Shown here: piece after piece, positions 10,801 through 23,503 of the stretch
How positions within the stretch are numbered: the first letter of the stretch is position 1
Layout of the letters: every line of letters begins with the position of its first letter
Assembly (NCBI RefSeq): GCF_020921035.1
Contig: NC_063154.1
Coordinates: 24,591,448 to 24,655,447, forward strand
Origin: Rhodamnia argentea
Taxonomy: Eukaryota; Streptophyta; Magnoliopsida; Myrtales; Myrtaceae
Length of the DNA stretch: 64,000 bases
Direction of reading: 5' to 3'
Program-made: the position numbers and the translations under genes
The notes under the pieces: model-generated
Told to the model about the DNA's origin: nothing
The model's input: only the letters and a program-made list of their open reading frames with translations
Database searches by the model: none

Positions 10801-13800
10801 TATTGCAACATATACACATGGAACACAGATATGCCATGTGATGATGGTGCAAACAACTCAAACTTCGTAAAACATATTGCAATACGAACATTTAAATCAC
10901 AAATGTGTAATTCAAGCAAATAATGACAAGCTACTTCCAGAATTGGTAACAGAAACTTCACATACTCAAGCCTTGAGGGCAAAATAACAAGGTTTGTAGA
11001 GCCATACTTTTTTCATCATTACCAAAAGCCTAATAGTTAAAATTAAATGATGAAGTGCCAACTTTGTAAAATTGCATTTATCACAAAGAAAATCTCATGA
11101 GGGAATAATGGACTATAGCATGTGTACCTAGCAAGCCTAAACATCCATGAGAGTTCAATTGTCTGAGATGAATCTCCAGATTTGCGGATTTCCATGTCAA
11201 GACCGCAATAGAACAATCATCAAGTTTGTTTAAGGCATCCAGAAATTCACAGAAGAGAGACAAATAACTCAGATGATTAAACAACAAAATTAGTTAGATG
11301 TGGTTTGAGCAAAATATTCTCGAGTACCAGTATGCCTCAGTGATATTTCCTCCATGAGGTAGAAGCAAAGTGTCGAATCCACTAACATGAAAGCTCCAAT
11401 TGTCTTTGTTACAACATTTAAAATATAAGACCACGCTATCATCTAACAGCTTAACTTTTCGAACAGCTAGCAGTAGTCTCACAGATGTCCCATGGTATTC
11501 AATTAAGAGCATCTAAGTTTCAAAACTATCTAACCCCCTCTTTGCCTCTCCACTTATGCGTTACCACACTTTGGTCTTAGGCCAAATCTCGGCCTCAGAG
11601 TAAAGGGAAGTGTTAAGGCAATTAAATATAACACCATGGCTTTAATTAATAGCTTGAGCTTTTAGAAAGTTAGCAGTGATCCCACAAATCACAATCTTGG
11701 AATTTATATACATGCATGCCGGTGTGCCCATAAGTAAATTCAATAGTTTCAAGTGAGAGGGCACAAAGGGATTGCACCTGATTTATGGAAAGGCCCCAAA
11801 TGAAACATTTTTACATAAGCTAAAAAAGCAGCCAAAAAAAATCAAGCTAGAGCACTAATGCACGCACGCACGTACGCACGCACCTATGTGCAGCACTCAA
11901 CTGTACTAAACTTTTTGTTTATGAGACAACCCAAGAATAGTATTCCATAAAGGGCTCCTGTTCCTACTCCAAACTAAGAATTTAGATCAAAGTCGCAGAT
12001 AATATCCATCGTGAATGATTGCTATGGAAGTGAGGTGTCACGCAAGTCACGTAGGCTCGCAGACATGAACTTCTTATCGAATTGCACATACACCATAACA
12101 CACAAATTATGATCACTTGATTGGTTAAATCTTTAGCCAAAAGCACTTTCTTGGAAAACTTTCCTAAGCATAAGCCAATGTAATTGCTCCAGTCCAATAA
12201 AGGGGAAAATCACACCAAGAATTTAAAACCTCCTATATTAAGTGCCATCATCCTGAACATTTCAATTGGTGTAATCATGTCCTAAACATTTATTCAAATT
12301 CTATAAAATTTTTCTTCTATGCACTAATTAGATTGTGATGTAAAAGATTCTCCAGCATTAATTTAAGATGGAATTTTACCTTTATAGCTAAGTTTGCTAT
12401 TTTGTCAATCTCTAAAAACAATGAACCTTTGGACTATTTTGTTGGGAAATCACTTGAGGTGAAGTTGGAGTGCAATCTGAGCAAGAAAGGGAAACAAATA
12501 TATATGTGAATGAAAAGGGGCTCCTCTGCCGCTGACCCATTTTGGCACTTGGCCTAAAAGTGCCTTTGGTAAGAGTGAAACCGTTTGCACATTCCTCAAT
12601 AGCCTATTCAAGCATACTTCCTTATTTTTTCTCCAATAGGTGGAAAGATCAACTATCGGGCACTACGGGGTGCAAAACCATAGACAAAAAGAGCTCATAA
12701 AACCAAAAGGGAGATCAATCACATGGCAAAGCATTTATCATATCAACCAAGGGATTTACATCCATATGCAATTTTTGACTACACCAAAAGTGCAAAACTT
12801 TGAGCCAATACATGGTAACTGGCTTTCTCGGCAATGGATTCTACCCGAGAAAGCCAGTTATAAGGCAATCAATGTGTCAAATAAAGCAACTATTTTCCGT
12901 TTTCTCCTCTATTTGCGCAGTTGACATGTTTATCCCAAATGTAAGCTAAGAACATAAAAGCAACTTGTTATCAGGTCCACCAAAAGTAAAACCTGTAAGG
13001 TGTCGTAGATGCCCAAACAGGGTGTTAAATAAACCACTAACCAGATCAAAGTTTAAAAACCCTAGGCTAACAATATAACATCTATATGCCGAGCATCTCA
13101 TGGTGCCAATATCACTATTTTGTCAAGGAATCAAATGAATTATAAGGAGCTTTTAACATAGAAAAAACTTCCAGTGGGCTAATTATAGCAAAGCTCATTA
13201 ATTTCTAACAAATAAAATGAAGGTGGGTATGGAAGCCTAGGTAAAGTTAAATGTCTTCTTTCTCTAAAAATAATTCACGCTGGACCGCCTTTCTTTATTT
13301 CAAGAGGGAGGATAAGAAGGGGGAAGCAGGGTTTGTTGAAATTAAACACTCAAGGTTCCGCGAGTATATATGATAAAGGAGGTCACTCTCATCAGACCAT
13401 AGGGCATATAAATATGCATCTATAATACCTCAAAAATATATATATATATATATATATATGCATGTAAAACTTCAGAGGTTCCAGAATATGCTGCTTGAAA
13501 TTGACAATCAGTCTCCTGCATCTTACCTCACGCAGTCTATAAAGTCCTCTACACCTTTCAATAGAAGCAATGAAATAGCACAAGGCATTTACATGATGAT
13601 GCTGCATCAACTTTGGCATGTCAAAAAAAGAAGGCCCCTAGAAAGATCAAAAATAGGTTTTCAGATGAACCATTTATAATATGTACAAGGCAAGAAGTTG
13701 ATAGCTACATATATTGATGATTAGTTTATATCAGGAAGTAGACAGCAATTACATGCCTGAAATACATGTAGTATCAGTGATACTTTCTTGTTATTTCCTC

Positions 13801-16800
13801 CAAGAGCAGCAGCAAGCACCTCTTTTGGAAAAACGTAGCCAGAAAAGCTGAAAAAACCTTCATCCCACAAGGGGGATACCCACTTTGCAAAGTTTCTAGG
13901 TAGAAATCCTATGCGGATGCAATCTAGTGAAGAAATGCCAAAGAAAATTACTTGAGTAGCTCAAAAGTAAGGGTGAAATCACAAAAGGAAAAGACAATGT
14001 ACAGGAGAAAATTCAGAATGCATACACTTAGGGCCATCCCCTGAATGGAGAATGCTAATATCAATTCATCTTAAAATTAAAAACAGGAACTTGTCTTAAG
14101 CTACGGAACCAAGTGCATGATAAATAGAAAGCAAATGTTTATAAGTGCTGCCTGCGAAAGCTCTGAAATTCCTTTCCCTCCACAATATAAGAACAAGCAA
14201 GAGAGATTGAATCGACAATCTTTCTGCAGGACTCTAAACACTTCTCAGCCATTGTTGATTGGCAGTTAGAAAAAAAATGAAAAAGAGCACATATAATGGT
14301 ATCGGCAGTTAGAAAAAAATGCATGAGGACAAAGAATATGTACAAAGGTTGGAATCTTATTTTTAGTGCTCCAAATGGTGCTATACAGACAATGAATTCC
14401 CCTAATGACTTAGTTAGCTACTGTTGAGGTTGATGTCTTGTATTCTGTTATTCAAGAGATTATGAGGCGGTTACGAAAGGCCCCCTACGACCGGACAGCA
14501 CGGGGGTCCGGGGGGGCCGCCCCGGCGGGAGTCGCGGGGGCGGCGCCCCCGAGCCGCCGGAGGCGTTTTATGTTCGGTTATAGAAGGATTTCTATGGGAA
14601 AATTAAATATTTTAGGTTATGTGGGCAATTTTGTAATTTGTACCATGTAGGGTTTCGCTATATATGTTTAGGGCGAAACAGGTCTCTATTATTGAGAGGG
14701 TGTGAGAAAGAGCGGCTGTACACTTTTCTACGTTATTAGTGAAACAGATCTCATCTCCCCGTGGACGTAGGTAGGCGGAACATCTCTACTCCCGAACCAC
14801 GTAAATTCTTGTGTTGTGCGAATTTCATTACTTTCTTGCATCGTTGATAGGATCGAATTTAGATATTCGACGCCTAAACCTAGCTCTAAGCATTTATCGA
14901 AGTAGTTCTCTAGGAGTCCGAGCTACACCTAAGCCTTAATCAAAGCAGCATTCAAATTGTACAATGGTGGGATATGCCGTTCTCCAAAAAACTCGAACTA
15001 ATACATAAAAGATTGGTTTGCTCAAAGATATCAAGCGGATCAATCCTCAAAAACCTTGATTTCTTGAACCATATTGTCACAATCCTACTTTTCCCCATTC
15101 CATGAAGACCTTGAAGTTACTCCGTAAGACCGGAAGAAGCATGAGGGATCCGAAATGAACAATATAGCTAGATCGTGAAACCAACTGTTGTGTTAAATCG
15201 AGACGCATGCCTTACTCGGGACACAAGATGCCCAAGTAAGAAGGCGACGTTGTACGATCGGTCACCATGAGGCATTCTACAATAGAAGCCACAAGAATGA
15301 ACCTAGAAGGGAGGGCAGACCTGGTGAATTGGCTTGCCGAGTGCCACAGAGCCCCATGATCGAGGGCAATTGGCAGGTGCCATGACAAATACCAGAGCAA
15401 GGTTCCAAATTTTATGTGCGGGTGCCATCTGTCACCATGATATGAGCATGACCTATAGAAGAGACGGAACACGTGTTCCCGTTGGGCGTGTAGACCATTC
15501 ACATAAAGCCTATGGAGAATCAATGATGGTGTGGTACGAGAGGAAGTGACACCAAGTGGTGCATTCTGTTGGGTGAGCATCGGGCATTCATGTCAGACCT
15601 AGGAAGAGGCAGTAATGGTTAGGGAAATGCAAGGAAGCCAAAGAATAGGCTGCAGCGAGGCCGTTATGGAAATCAAGTCGGGGAAAATGTCGCAGCTCAG
15701 CCTTACCCTGTTTTATGAGGGAATGGAAATGAGCTCCATAAAACCAGAAGAAACATGAGGCATGTGATATGAACGACACCGCTGGATCATGGTAGTAGTG
15801 TCAACGAGTTTGTGCTAGAAATGAACTGAAGGAAGGAACTTCATCTGGAAAATGTCCGAAGGAAGCTTGGTCACCTATATACAAGCTGGTCGGGAGCTGG
15901 TTTTCGCTCCCGATGATAGCCATGGCAAGCCGAAATCAGTTGTTGTATTGAATCGAGACGCATGCCCCGCTGGGACACAATATGCCCGAGTAAAAGGGAG
16001 ACATGGTACGGTTGGTCGCAGTGAGCTACTCCACAATACAAGCCATGGGAATGATCCTCAAAAGGGAGGGTTGGCCCGGTAAATTAGCTCAACAGGCGCC
16101 ACACAGTCCAACCGGCCCGCATCGTGCACATAAAACCATTGTAGCCAAGAGCACATAACCAAACTCCAAAATGGTTTCTCTATCACATAAACTTGATAGT
16201 CACGTTCCTATGAGAGCCATGTTGAAATTAATTAAGTCATTAACTCTAAGCCACCTTCTATCTTGCATCAAGTTGTCAACTATATCCAATTGAGATGGTA
16301 TTCGAAGCTCTCCCATGACTGCCCAGAGAAGCATTTTCTTCTTCTTGAAAGTCTAAATAAACATTTTCATTGGAAAGCTTCCAGAAAAGAAGAGGAACTA
16401 ACCATTTAAATTAAATAAAGTCCCCACAAAGGTGCAAGACAGATAAGAGGACACTTGACAAATATCCTACATTCAATTCCAGTGATAAAATTATGAGGTA
16501 TTTCCAAAAGACGAGATCATTCTTCTATTGTTTCAGCTCATACAAGAGCAAGCCAGTAAAGCAAAGTATGAAGTCATAATGCACCCCAAAGACAGAAGCC
16601 TTTACCAGAGTAATTATGCTCCTGCCTCACAAATGCCACTGAATCTGTGCTTTTATTGGTTGTATTTCTTACATCTCGAAATTCTCTTTCACGGTTCTAT
16701 GTAAAAAAGTCCTCACGCATAAGGATATGCTTATGCTGAGTTGAAAGGGACTTCAAGAAAAGACTAATTGCCCAAATCCACTAATCACAGACTTTGAAAA

Positions 16801-19800
16801 CAAGATGTGTTACATAAATAATTAATGAAGTGCATACTGAAGTTGGTGAAATTAGTTAAATAATTAATTCAAATAATTTAAATGATTGATTTTAAGTTTA
16901 AAAGTGACTGATTTACTTTTTTTGATGAATTGATTAATTGATTAATCCTTTAAAATGATCATGTAAGTAAATTATGTCATTCATTTGGTAGATGTTTATA
17001 AGGCCAATCAAGTTTGATTTCAAGGGCTTGCCATATAGGCTCACTAACCAACACCACATATAATTGTTGACCAGCAGGAATAAAACTAAAAGATTACTTA
17101 TTTGTGAACACAAGAAACGGATTTTACCTCCCTTAAAGAGGTTATTGGGATTTCGAACAAGAATGCTGACAGCATTGTAATCGGCGGGTATATTTGTTTC
17201 TCTTCTCAGAGTTGTTTCCAGCATCCCAGATTCATTAGTATGAGATTTTGAGAGGAAAGAAGCTAATTTTCTTAGAGTTGCGCCATCTGAGTCTGCTACC
17301 GCATGCAAAAGGTGACTTACGCCAGCAATGGATGCCTTCACCATGGCGACGTGCTTCGGAGACACGAAGCATGACGCGCTCTGATTGTCCTGATAAAGAA
17401 TGAAATCATGTAGTCACATCCCAAGAAATCTTTAAAAAGTTAAAAAGGCCAAACTTAAGGTTAAAAGGAATCAGTAGCATAGTACTATGTTTATCCACTA
17501 TCACACTATGAACTGACTCATCTACCTTATGCTGAAGATCATGAACACTATGCCCACAACATTGCCCAACATCATGGCTATAACATTGAATAAATTTTGG
17601 AAGCCCTAAAAACCACTTATTACTTCTACTTATGGCTTCCCTCGAAAATTTTTTAGTGAAAAGAAAAAATATTTTAAATTCCAAGAAATGATGAAAATAG
17701 TGTATCTGATTCTACATGTTAATATTTAAATATTTTGAAAGGTTTCAGGTGTTTCAAGTTATATAAAGTCAAAGTGTGAGAGTCACTAGATTTACAGAAA
17801 GTCAAAAGTTAAGCAGAAATAACCCGAAATGGCCCTTCCTTAAAGCACCTAAGCATCTTTCTACCCATTACAAATGATCTAAAAATAACAGTTAAATCTT
17901 CCCCTGTAGTAAATCTATTTGAAAATCTCAAAGCAAAGAAAACATCTGTAAATAATCCTGTTAGAAACCAATTTTCCTCATAGGAAGTCTGGAGACATCA
18001 AATAAATAACAGCAGCTGTCCAATATGAAAGCTCTCGAGTGATACATTCCTGAGAGGGATGAAGCTTAAAAACTGAGAAAGACCAAAAAGAAATAATTAA
18101 ATAACCAAAAACCTCTTTTTGATGATCTACCCACAAGATAGCTCCAGTTACATAGCATCAATGTCACAATTTGAGCAAAACTATGAATATGTCAGAATAT
18201 GCAACAAGCTTGAAGCAGAAGACCAATGAGGCACTAGAAAACGTACCCCATATGAGTGGAGCAACTTTTTGGCAAGACTCTCTAGCATCTTTGACAGATT
18301 TCACAAGCCCTCTTTTAGTTGTCACTAACAATAAATAAGCCATAAAACTCCTACAGAGATATTGTGATCATGGAATCTCCAGAAATTTTTCTTAAGTGAT
18401 CCATTTTATGCTGAAAAGAAAGATCAAGCTCCCAGAAACAATATATCTTCTTTCATCTCATGACAATTGAATGGAGCTGCTCTCTGGCTACATGTACCCA
18501 GGATAGCTATATTCCCTTCCAATCTGTGATCCAGATTCATCAACCCGGTCTTGGTAAACTCATGTACCAGACCATTGGAATTCCCTAGCGGATCGACCCC
18601 TTCACTGCCCTTTCACATCCTCATGCAATTCAAAGAAACCAACTAACTCGCATTTGGTAGCTTCTTCAAATGATCAGTACATTTTATGTTTTGTATCTAA
18701 TTTAGGCTTACGGATTTTGAAAAAAGAAAATCTCTGACAGAACAAGTCATATTTAATCATTTGATCAACTGGAGCTGATATTGTAGTTTATCTGTGATTT
18801 TATAGAAAATCCATTGCAAAAGAACAGATTACCAAAACAAAAGTGAATGGCCTCAAAAAGAGTGTTTCCAAGCATATCACAATTCAACCAACTAATCCAA
18901 CCCCTTCCGTTAGTGTTTTCTCCACGTCTTTTCTTGTCACTATACCATCCCTAAAATAGTTGCAATTTCATAGATGGTGAGACAAGCAACTGTCAGACTC
19001 AATTAGATATGATTCCTCTACTCCAACTGAGCTATCGTAATAACTCCTACTGCAACATTTGATGATGTATCCATTCCCAAATGACAGAACTACTCGATAA
19101 AACAGAACACTTACAGACAAAAAATCAGTCAGATCCACAGTGTCTTGTGGCATATAAGAATGGATTCCAGGCACTGATGCAATTAGATATCCCATAGCCT
19201 TGTTAAAGTCAAATTTTGTCAACTCAACAACCCAATGAGCCTGAGAAGGTGCATCAATCACAAGAGATGCCATAAACCCTGCTAGTTGAGCAGCAAAATC
19301 AGATTTTACACCTTGTGTTTTTTCATCATCAGAAATTTGAGTGAACAAAGATGAGAAATCAGGAGCACTTCTACGAGGAAAATCTTGCCACCACACAGTA
19401 TTGGTAATGCCAGTCCACTGCAGAAGTCAAAAGCATATGAATAATGCAACATCAAAAGTTTTTCTAACACAGCATAGACTAATAACAAGAGGGGACAAGA
19501 AGAGGTAGTCGAGAATGAACAAAGCAAGAAGTACATGAAAGATAAGATATGCCTAACAGCTTTCATAAACAATAGTTATTAAATAGCTTTTGGCATCTCT
19601 CTTTCCACATCATTGTAGCCAAATTGATCCAACCTATGGAAGGTCATCTCTGAAGTCCAATAACCAACACTTGCGTTTCCCAATAAGTCTCAGGCACTTT
19701 CAGAGGAGAATCAGCTCCCACTTATTTCCAATATCATATTTTACCATACCACTAACTGAAGTGCCACGCCAAGCATTCTACAGATTTTATTAGAAGTTGA

Positions 19801-22800
19801 TGAGAGAAGAAAGTCTATTAAATGCCAAGAACGGGTCGCAGGTCTAATGAAAAACTTAAGCACACTTCTTTTATGAGCTTTTTTCCAGATAACCAGGCAG
19901 CGTCATAGGAGAAAAAGCTGCAAGATTTATCAAGCGATTATGCCAGAAGAATTGTTTCTAGTGGCCATAAAGAATAGTGCAAGGATTGTGCACACGGTTT
20001 TGTCTATGAATTATCAAGCCAAGAAGGACAAGAACATGGCACAAATTATTGGTATGAAGAGATTACAAAAATTAAGGAATCAATTGTCCATAAATTGACA
20101 GGCCAGTTCTCTGTTTGCAGATCTGACCTACCACTCGAATAATCAATTATAGTCTATGAGACATCCGGTTAAATCTAATGGTACCAGCTACTTCTCAGCA
20201 TCTCGTCTTTTGGATCAAAAACAGTAACTTGAACTGCATTTTGAATTTGCATGGTTTTTCACTGCTAATATTTACAACCTAAGGGTTGATGGATCAATTG
20301 GACCAACTACTTCAATAGTGCATCAAAATATATTTCTCCATAGAGGGGAATACATTCACTGGGTAAATTTATAAATGGCCCAACATTGGCACTGTATGGA
20401 TCATTTAGCCAAAAATTCTATACTCAGGTGTACATAGAGATGCAGTTCCGCAAACAGGGCGACATCTGTTGACAATAAAGAACCAAATGCAGATCTCATA
20501 CTTTAAACATGGATACTACAAACAGCGCAATCTTAGGGGGAAAAGGGGAAAGTTATAGGAAGAACCCTAATTAAAATGTGCAGTTCCATCACGAAACCTC
20601 CAACTTCATGATTACGTAATACTGCCATCAAATGGAATATCTTAGAATAATTCTCGCATCATGGACATGTCACTAGCTTCAAATACATTCAGAAGGAGAG
20701 CATCTTCTACTGCTTGCCAGGAAAAAGAAAAAACAAACATAAGGACAACTTGATCTTATTGCATTGTTCCCACCATGAAATAAATTGCATATGAGTTAGC
20801 TGTACCCTAGAAAACTGTAAATAAATAATAACCTCATTAAATTTTCCAAACAAGAGAAAGTGAGAACAACTACCACATAACCCTAAAAGTGGCAAAATAA
20901 TTCATTTGAGAATTTCAAAGGAAAAAGAGGCTATGACAAATGTTAAATCACAATATGTTAACCTAGAAATCACCTGTTTGGAAACCAAATTAGCAGAAGT
21001 GATGATGATACGAATCGAATCCTCTCTTTTGAAAACAAGAAGCTTCGGATGATGACATGCAATTCCCTGCCTCCTTCGATCTCCACCAAAAGCAATGATC
21101 TCGGGGAAAGGGGGATATCTGTAAAAGCAATTGTCCAAGAACACTAAATTGTGCAAAACTGTTAAAGCACATCACTCAAGTTAACCGGGAAATGATGAAT
21201 AACTTACACCACAACAAGCTTTGGGAATTCCGGATAAGGTACAAGGGTTCTTTGCTCAGGGCTTGAGCTCCAACATCTATCAGTGTTGTGACAAGCAATG
21301 GTCACTGGCAAATGGTCAGGAATTTGACAGTGGGATAGAAACCTGCCGTTAGTTTCAGTGAGATGACCACAGATACAAGCATCCGTTCATGAACAAGAAC
21401 CAAAAACAAGTAAATATAGACTGGTTTTTTAGATGCAGACATGTCAGCAAGAAGGAAATGTGCACAAGCTATCCACCCAGTTATTAAATTAACAAGAAAA
21501 GCTAGAGCTATAGAATTGTTCCTGCATGCGAAGTATAAAAATCAGATGGATGAGGCATTATTCGCTAAAAGACCCATAGCACATATCGAAGACAGAGAGG
21601 ATTTAACATATCAGCCAAGAGAAATATGAAATCAAAAGGTACAGATCAGTAGGAAAAAGAAGTACGAACCATGCAATGTCACACGTGAATGTCGCAATGA
21701 ATATCTGCACTATGCTTTCAACAGGATAGATAAGTTCTACCAAGGAAACTTCAGAACCACGACCAAAAGAACCTTGTCCAATAGATTCAAGACGATTGAG
21801 GCAGAAATTCATCCCTGGAGGTGGAAAGGAGCTGCGCCTATTTTCATCATTTGCGGTTGAATTGAAACAGGGGCCAGTTTCTACAGGCACCTGCTTTAAA
21901 TAAGAGGTGATTGGACAGGCATTGTCGTGATACATGTTGCCTCTTTGAGATAAATTTCCAGCATGGGCAGAAACACATGCTCCTCTCCCATCAACCTCTG
22001 AGCTCACAACCTTTTCAGTTGGATGCATGTAAGTGAGTGGGTGAGGAAGTCTGCACCTCATGCTTGGCATATTACAGATGGTGTCAGACTTGTTAATGGG
22101 CAATACAGTTGCCAACTCTGGTTCACCACCAGGACCGGTGGGCTTCTCGGAAAAAAGATCAAGTCTGGAGCCAGATGAACTATTACAATTAAATGAAGCG
22201 GGCATGGCTGTTGCCAGAAAAATAGGACATCTCCGGATGCAAGAAATGGGGTCAGCAGAGTGCAAAATGTGCCTGCACTGAGCCAAAAGGGATTTTGCTC
22301 GGCAATAAACAACGGAAGAAGAGGATGGACCTAGAGACGTAGCAGTAGACCAGGAAGCCGATACCCTTTTGCTGCTGCTTGACGTCGTGGTGGTAGTAGT
22401 GGTTGTCCAAGGCAAAGAAGGCCTCCCCTTGACTGCAGAAGGATCATCTGAACCAGGACAAACCACTTTCTCCTCGTCCAGGATAACAATTCTACTAATA
22501 GCAAAACCAATTCGAATACCAGAACTACATTTATCAGTGCCGCACACAAACAGAATTTCATCCCCGGCAAACAATGCGACGACACTGCCCTGTTGACACT
22601 CAACTCCATTGACAAAAACTCGACCCAAAGGAGTGAGAGGAGCCTCGTGCTCCTCCCCAGCTTTTTCCCTAAAATTAAAGGACTTGTTCGGGCGAAACCC
22701 GGAATGGAAAATGAAGACCTTGCGTTGGTTACCATCAAAAAGAAAGCAGCAATGAGGGTTGCTGACACGGGGGTCGGGTAGAAGAAAGTCGCACCGGCTG

Positions 22801-23072
22801 GCGCTGCGGCCAATGACGTAAAGGCGGTCGGCCTCCAACCGAATGGACTGACAAGGGCACCCAGTGGCCTTGGAAATCAAGGGGGTTCCGACATGCTGCA
22901 CCTCGAGTGCTGCCGCCTTTCCTAAGCACTCCTTCTTCTTCTTCTTCTTCCTGTTGTCTTGGCCTTGGGGATCGTGCGAGGCAGGATGGTGGGTGGGTCT
23001 TCTTTTGTGGGTACCGTCGCGGCAACGGTTGCCATCGGTGGAATGGAGTGAAGTACATGTCATGACAATCAA
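5476..23072 (-). CDS. FHA-domain tyrosyl-DNA phosphodiesterase (plant TDP1-beta type)
   Basis: Twelve coding exons on the minus strand: 23072-21670, 21342-21208, 21118-20974, 19417-19115, 17389-17128, 13923-13757, 13637-13527, 10488-10437, 10321-10215, 10123-9995, 8743-8654 and 5994-5476. They total 3423 nt, giving 1140 aa, and phases agree throughout. After a basic leader (RKKKKKKE near residue 41) an FHA fold spans ~75-178 (GRSASRCDFLLPD, then FVNGVECQQG). The phosphodiesterase region begins near residue 440. Its first HKD half is CHHPK with His536 and Lys538. The second is GHPIHAK with His966 and Lys968, followed by GSHNFSAAAWG. TDP1 enzymes remove topoisomerase I peptides from DNA 3' ends in the nucleus; the FHA domain should bind phosphothreonine partners. 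Intron 6 uses a GC donor. Long introns hold an LTR-like fragment and several microsatellites. The start is the first Met of the open frame. Confidence 0.9.
7808..7871. repeat. (CT)n-(AC)n compound microsatellite
   Basis: An uninterrupted CT run of about 47 bases (7808-7854) passes directly into an AC run of about 17 bases. It lies in the last intron of the FHA-TDP1 gene. A second short CACA patch lies nearby, near 7901. Confidence 0.95.
11861..11883. repeat. CACG/CACGTACG tetranucleotide repeat
   Basis: A short run of cacg/tacg units within an intron of the FHA-TDP1 gene. Confidence 0.85.
12816..12860. repeat. Perfect 16-bp inverted repeat (hairpin)
   Basis: The arms TAACTGGCTTTCTCGG (12816-12831) and CCGAGAAAGCCAGTTA (12845-12860) are exact reverse complements around a 13-base loop. 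It sits in intron 7 of the FHA-TDP1 gene. No longer pairing extends beyond the arms, so it does not look like a miRNA precursor. Confidence 0.8.
13435..13459. repeat. (AT)n microsatellite
   Basis: About 25 bases of alternating AT, 68 bases beyond the donor side of exon 7 inside an intron of the FHA-TDP1 gene. Confidence 0.9.
14422..14890 (+). mobile_element. LTR-like fragment (copia-type, probable solo LTR)
   Basis: Starts with TGTTGAGGTTGATGTC. It includes a GC-rich palindromic core (14461-14575, gggggtccgggggggccgcc type) in otherwise AT-rich DNA, then a 'tatatatgtttagggcgaaa' promoter-like stretch. It continues with 'tccccgtggacgtagg' and 'cgaaccacgtaaattcttgt', phrases familiar from the 3' ends of plant Ty1-copia LTRs. 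No gag or pol reading frame is present, and the right boundary is uncertain. It lies in intron 5 of the FHA-TDP1 gene. The family call rests on remembered LTR phrases, not on a search. Confidence 0.55.
15171..16105. repeat. Diverged direct repeat pair of ~175 bp
   Basis: 15171-15345 and 15930-16105 share ordered phrases: 'aaatcgagacgcatgcc', 'gggacacaa.atgccc.agta', 'acaata.aagcca' and 'aagggaggg'. The similar flanking phrase 'agaagaaacatgaggcat' versus 'ggaagaagcatgagggat' suggests the repeated unit once began further left (15111 and 15735). No coding content is evident. It is probably part of a transposon nested near the LTR-like fragment. Confidence 0.6.
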
Positions 23073-23503
23073 TCAAACCACAGACCAATGCCGACACCTC
23101 TCCAAAGCATTTCAATTGGAGGAGAAACTGACGAATGGATCGAATGCCCAAGAATGATCAGGATAAGAAGATGACGAATTCGTAAGAAAACGAAGATGGT
23201 GAAGAAGGCTTCGGGCGTTGCAAGAATGGCGAGCGACGATTGGGCTGAGGAGGGGGGAAGGGAAGGTTTCGATGGAGTCCAAATCCAATCCCCACCGTCC
23301 ATCCATTTGCCCCCGATTGCTTTCCCTCCAAAAATCCCCTTCCTCTCTACTTAAAGAAGCAAGTAAATCTGGTTAATTCTAAATGTTTGAGCGGGGACTT
23401 ACACAAGGTTGTTCGAGTTTGCCATTCTCAAAATAATTTTGTTAAATGTTCTTCGTGAACTTGTCGGAACTTGAGTGTACCCAAATAAGGGTGTTCCGAG
23501 TTT
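23073..23503. other. Promoter-side spacer of the FHA-TDP1 gene
   Basis: Contains the probable 5' leader and promoter region of the FHA-TDP1 gene (read leftwards from 23073) and then AT-rich spacer up to the left edge of the duplicated block. No gene is supported, and I could not place a TATA box with confidence. Confidence 0.45.

Noticed and set aside
12640-12924. 94-codon + strand frame in an FHA-TDP1 intron
   Set aside because: It runs through the hairpin and has no recognisable motif; AT-rich chance frame.
15212-15580. Open frames of 122 and 71 codons near 15.2-15.6 kb
   Set aside because: They fall in a repeat unit with a diverged second copy where the frame is not preserved; no known domain.
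22331-22813. 160-codon - strand frame overlapping the first FHA-TDP1 exon
   Set aside because: It is an alternative frame of the exon that encodes the FHA domain.
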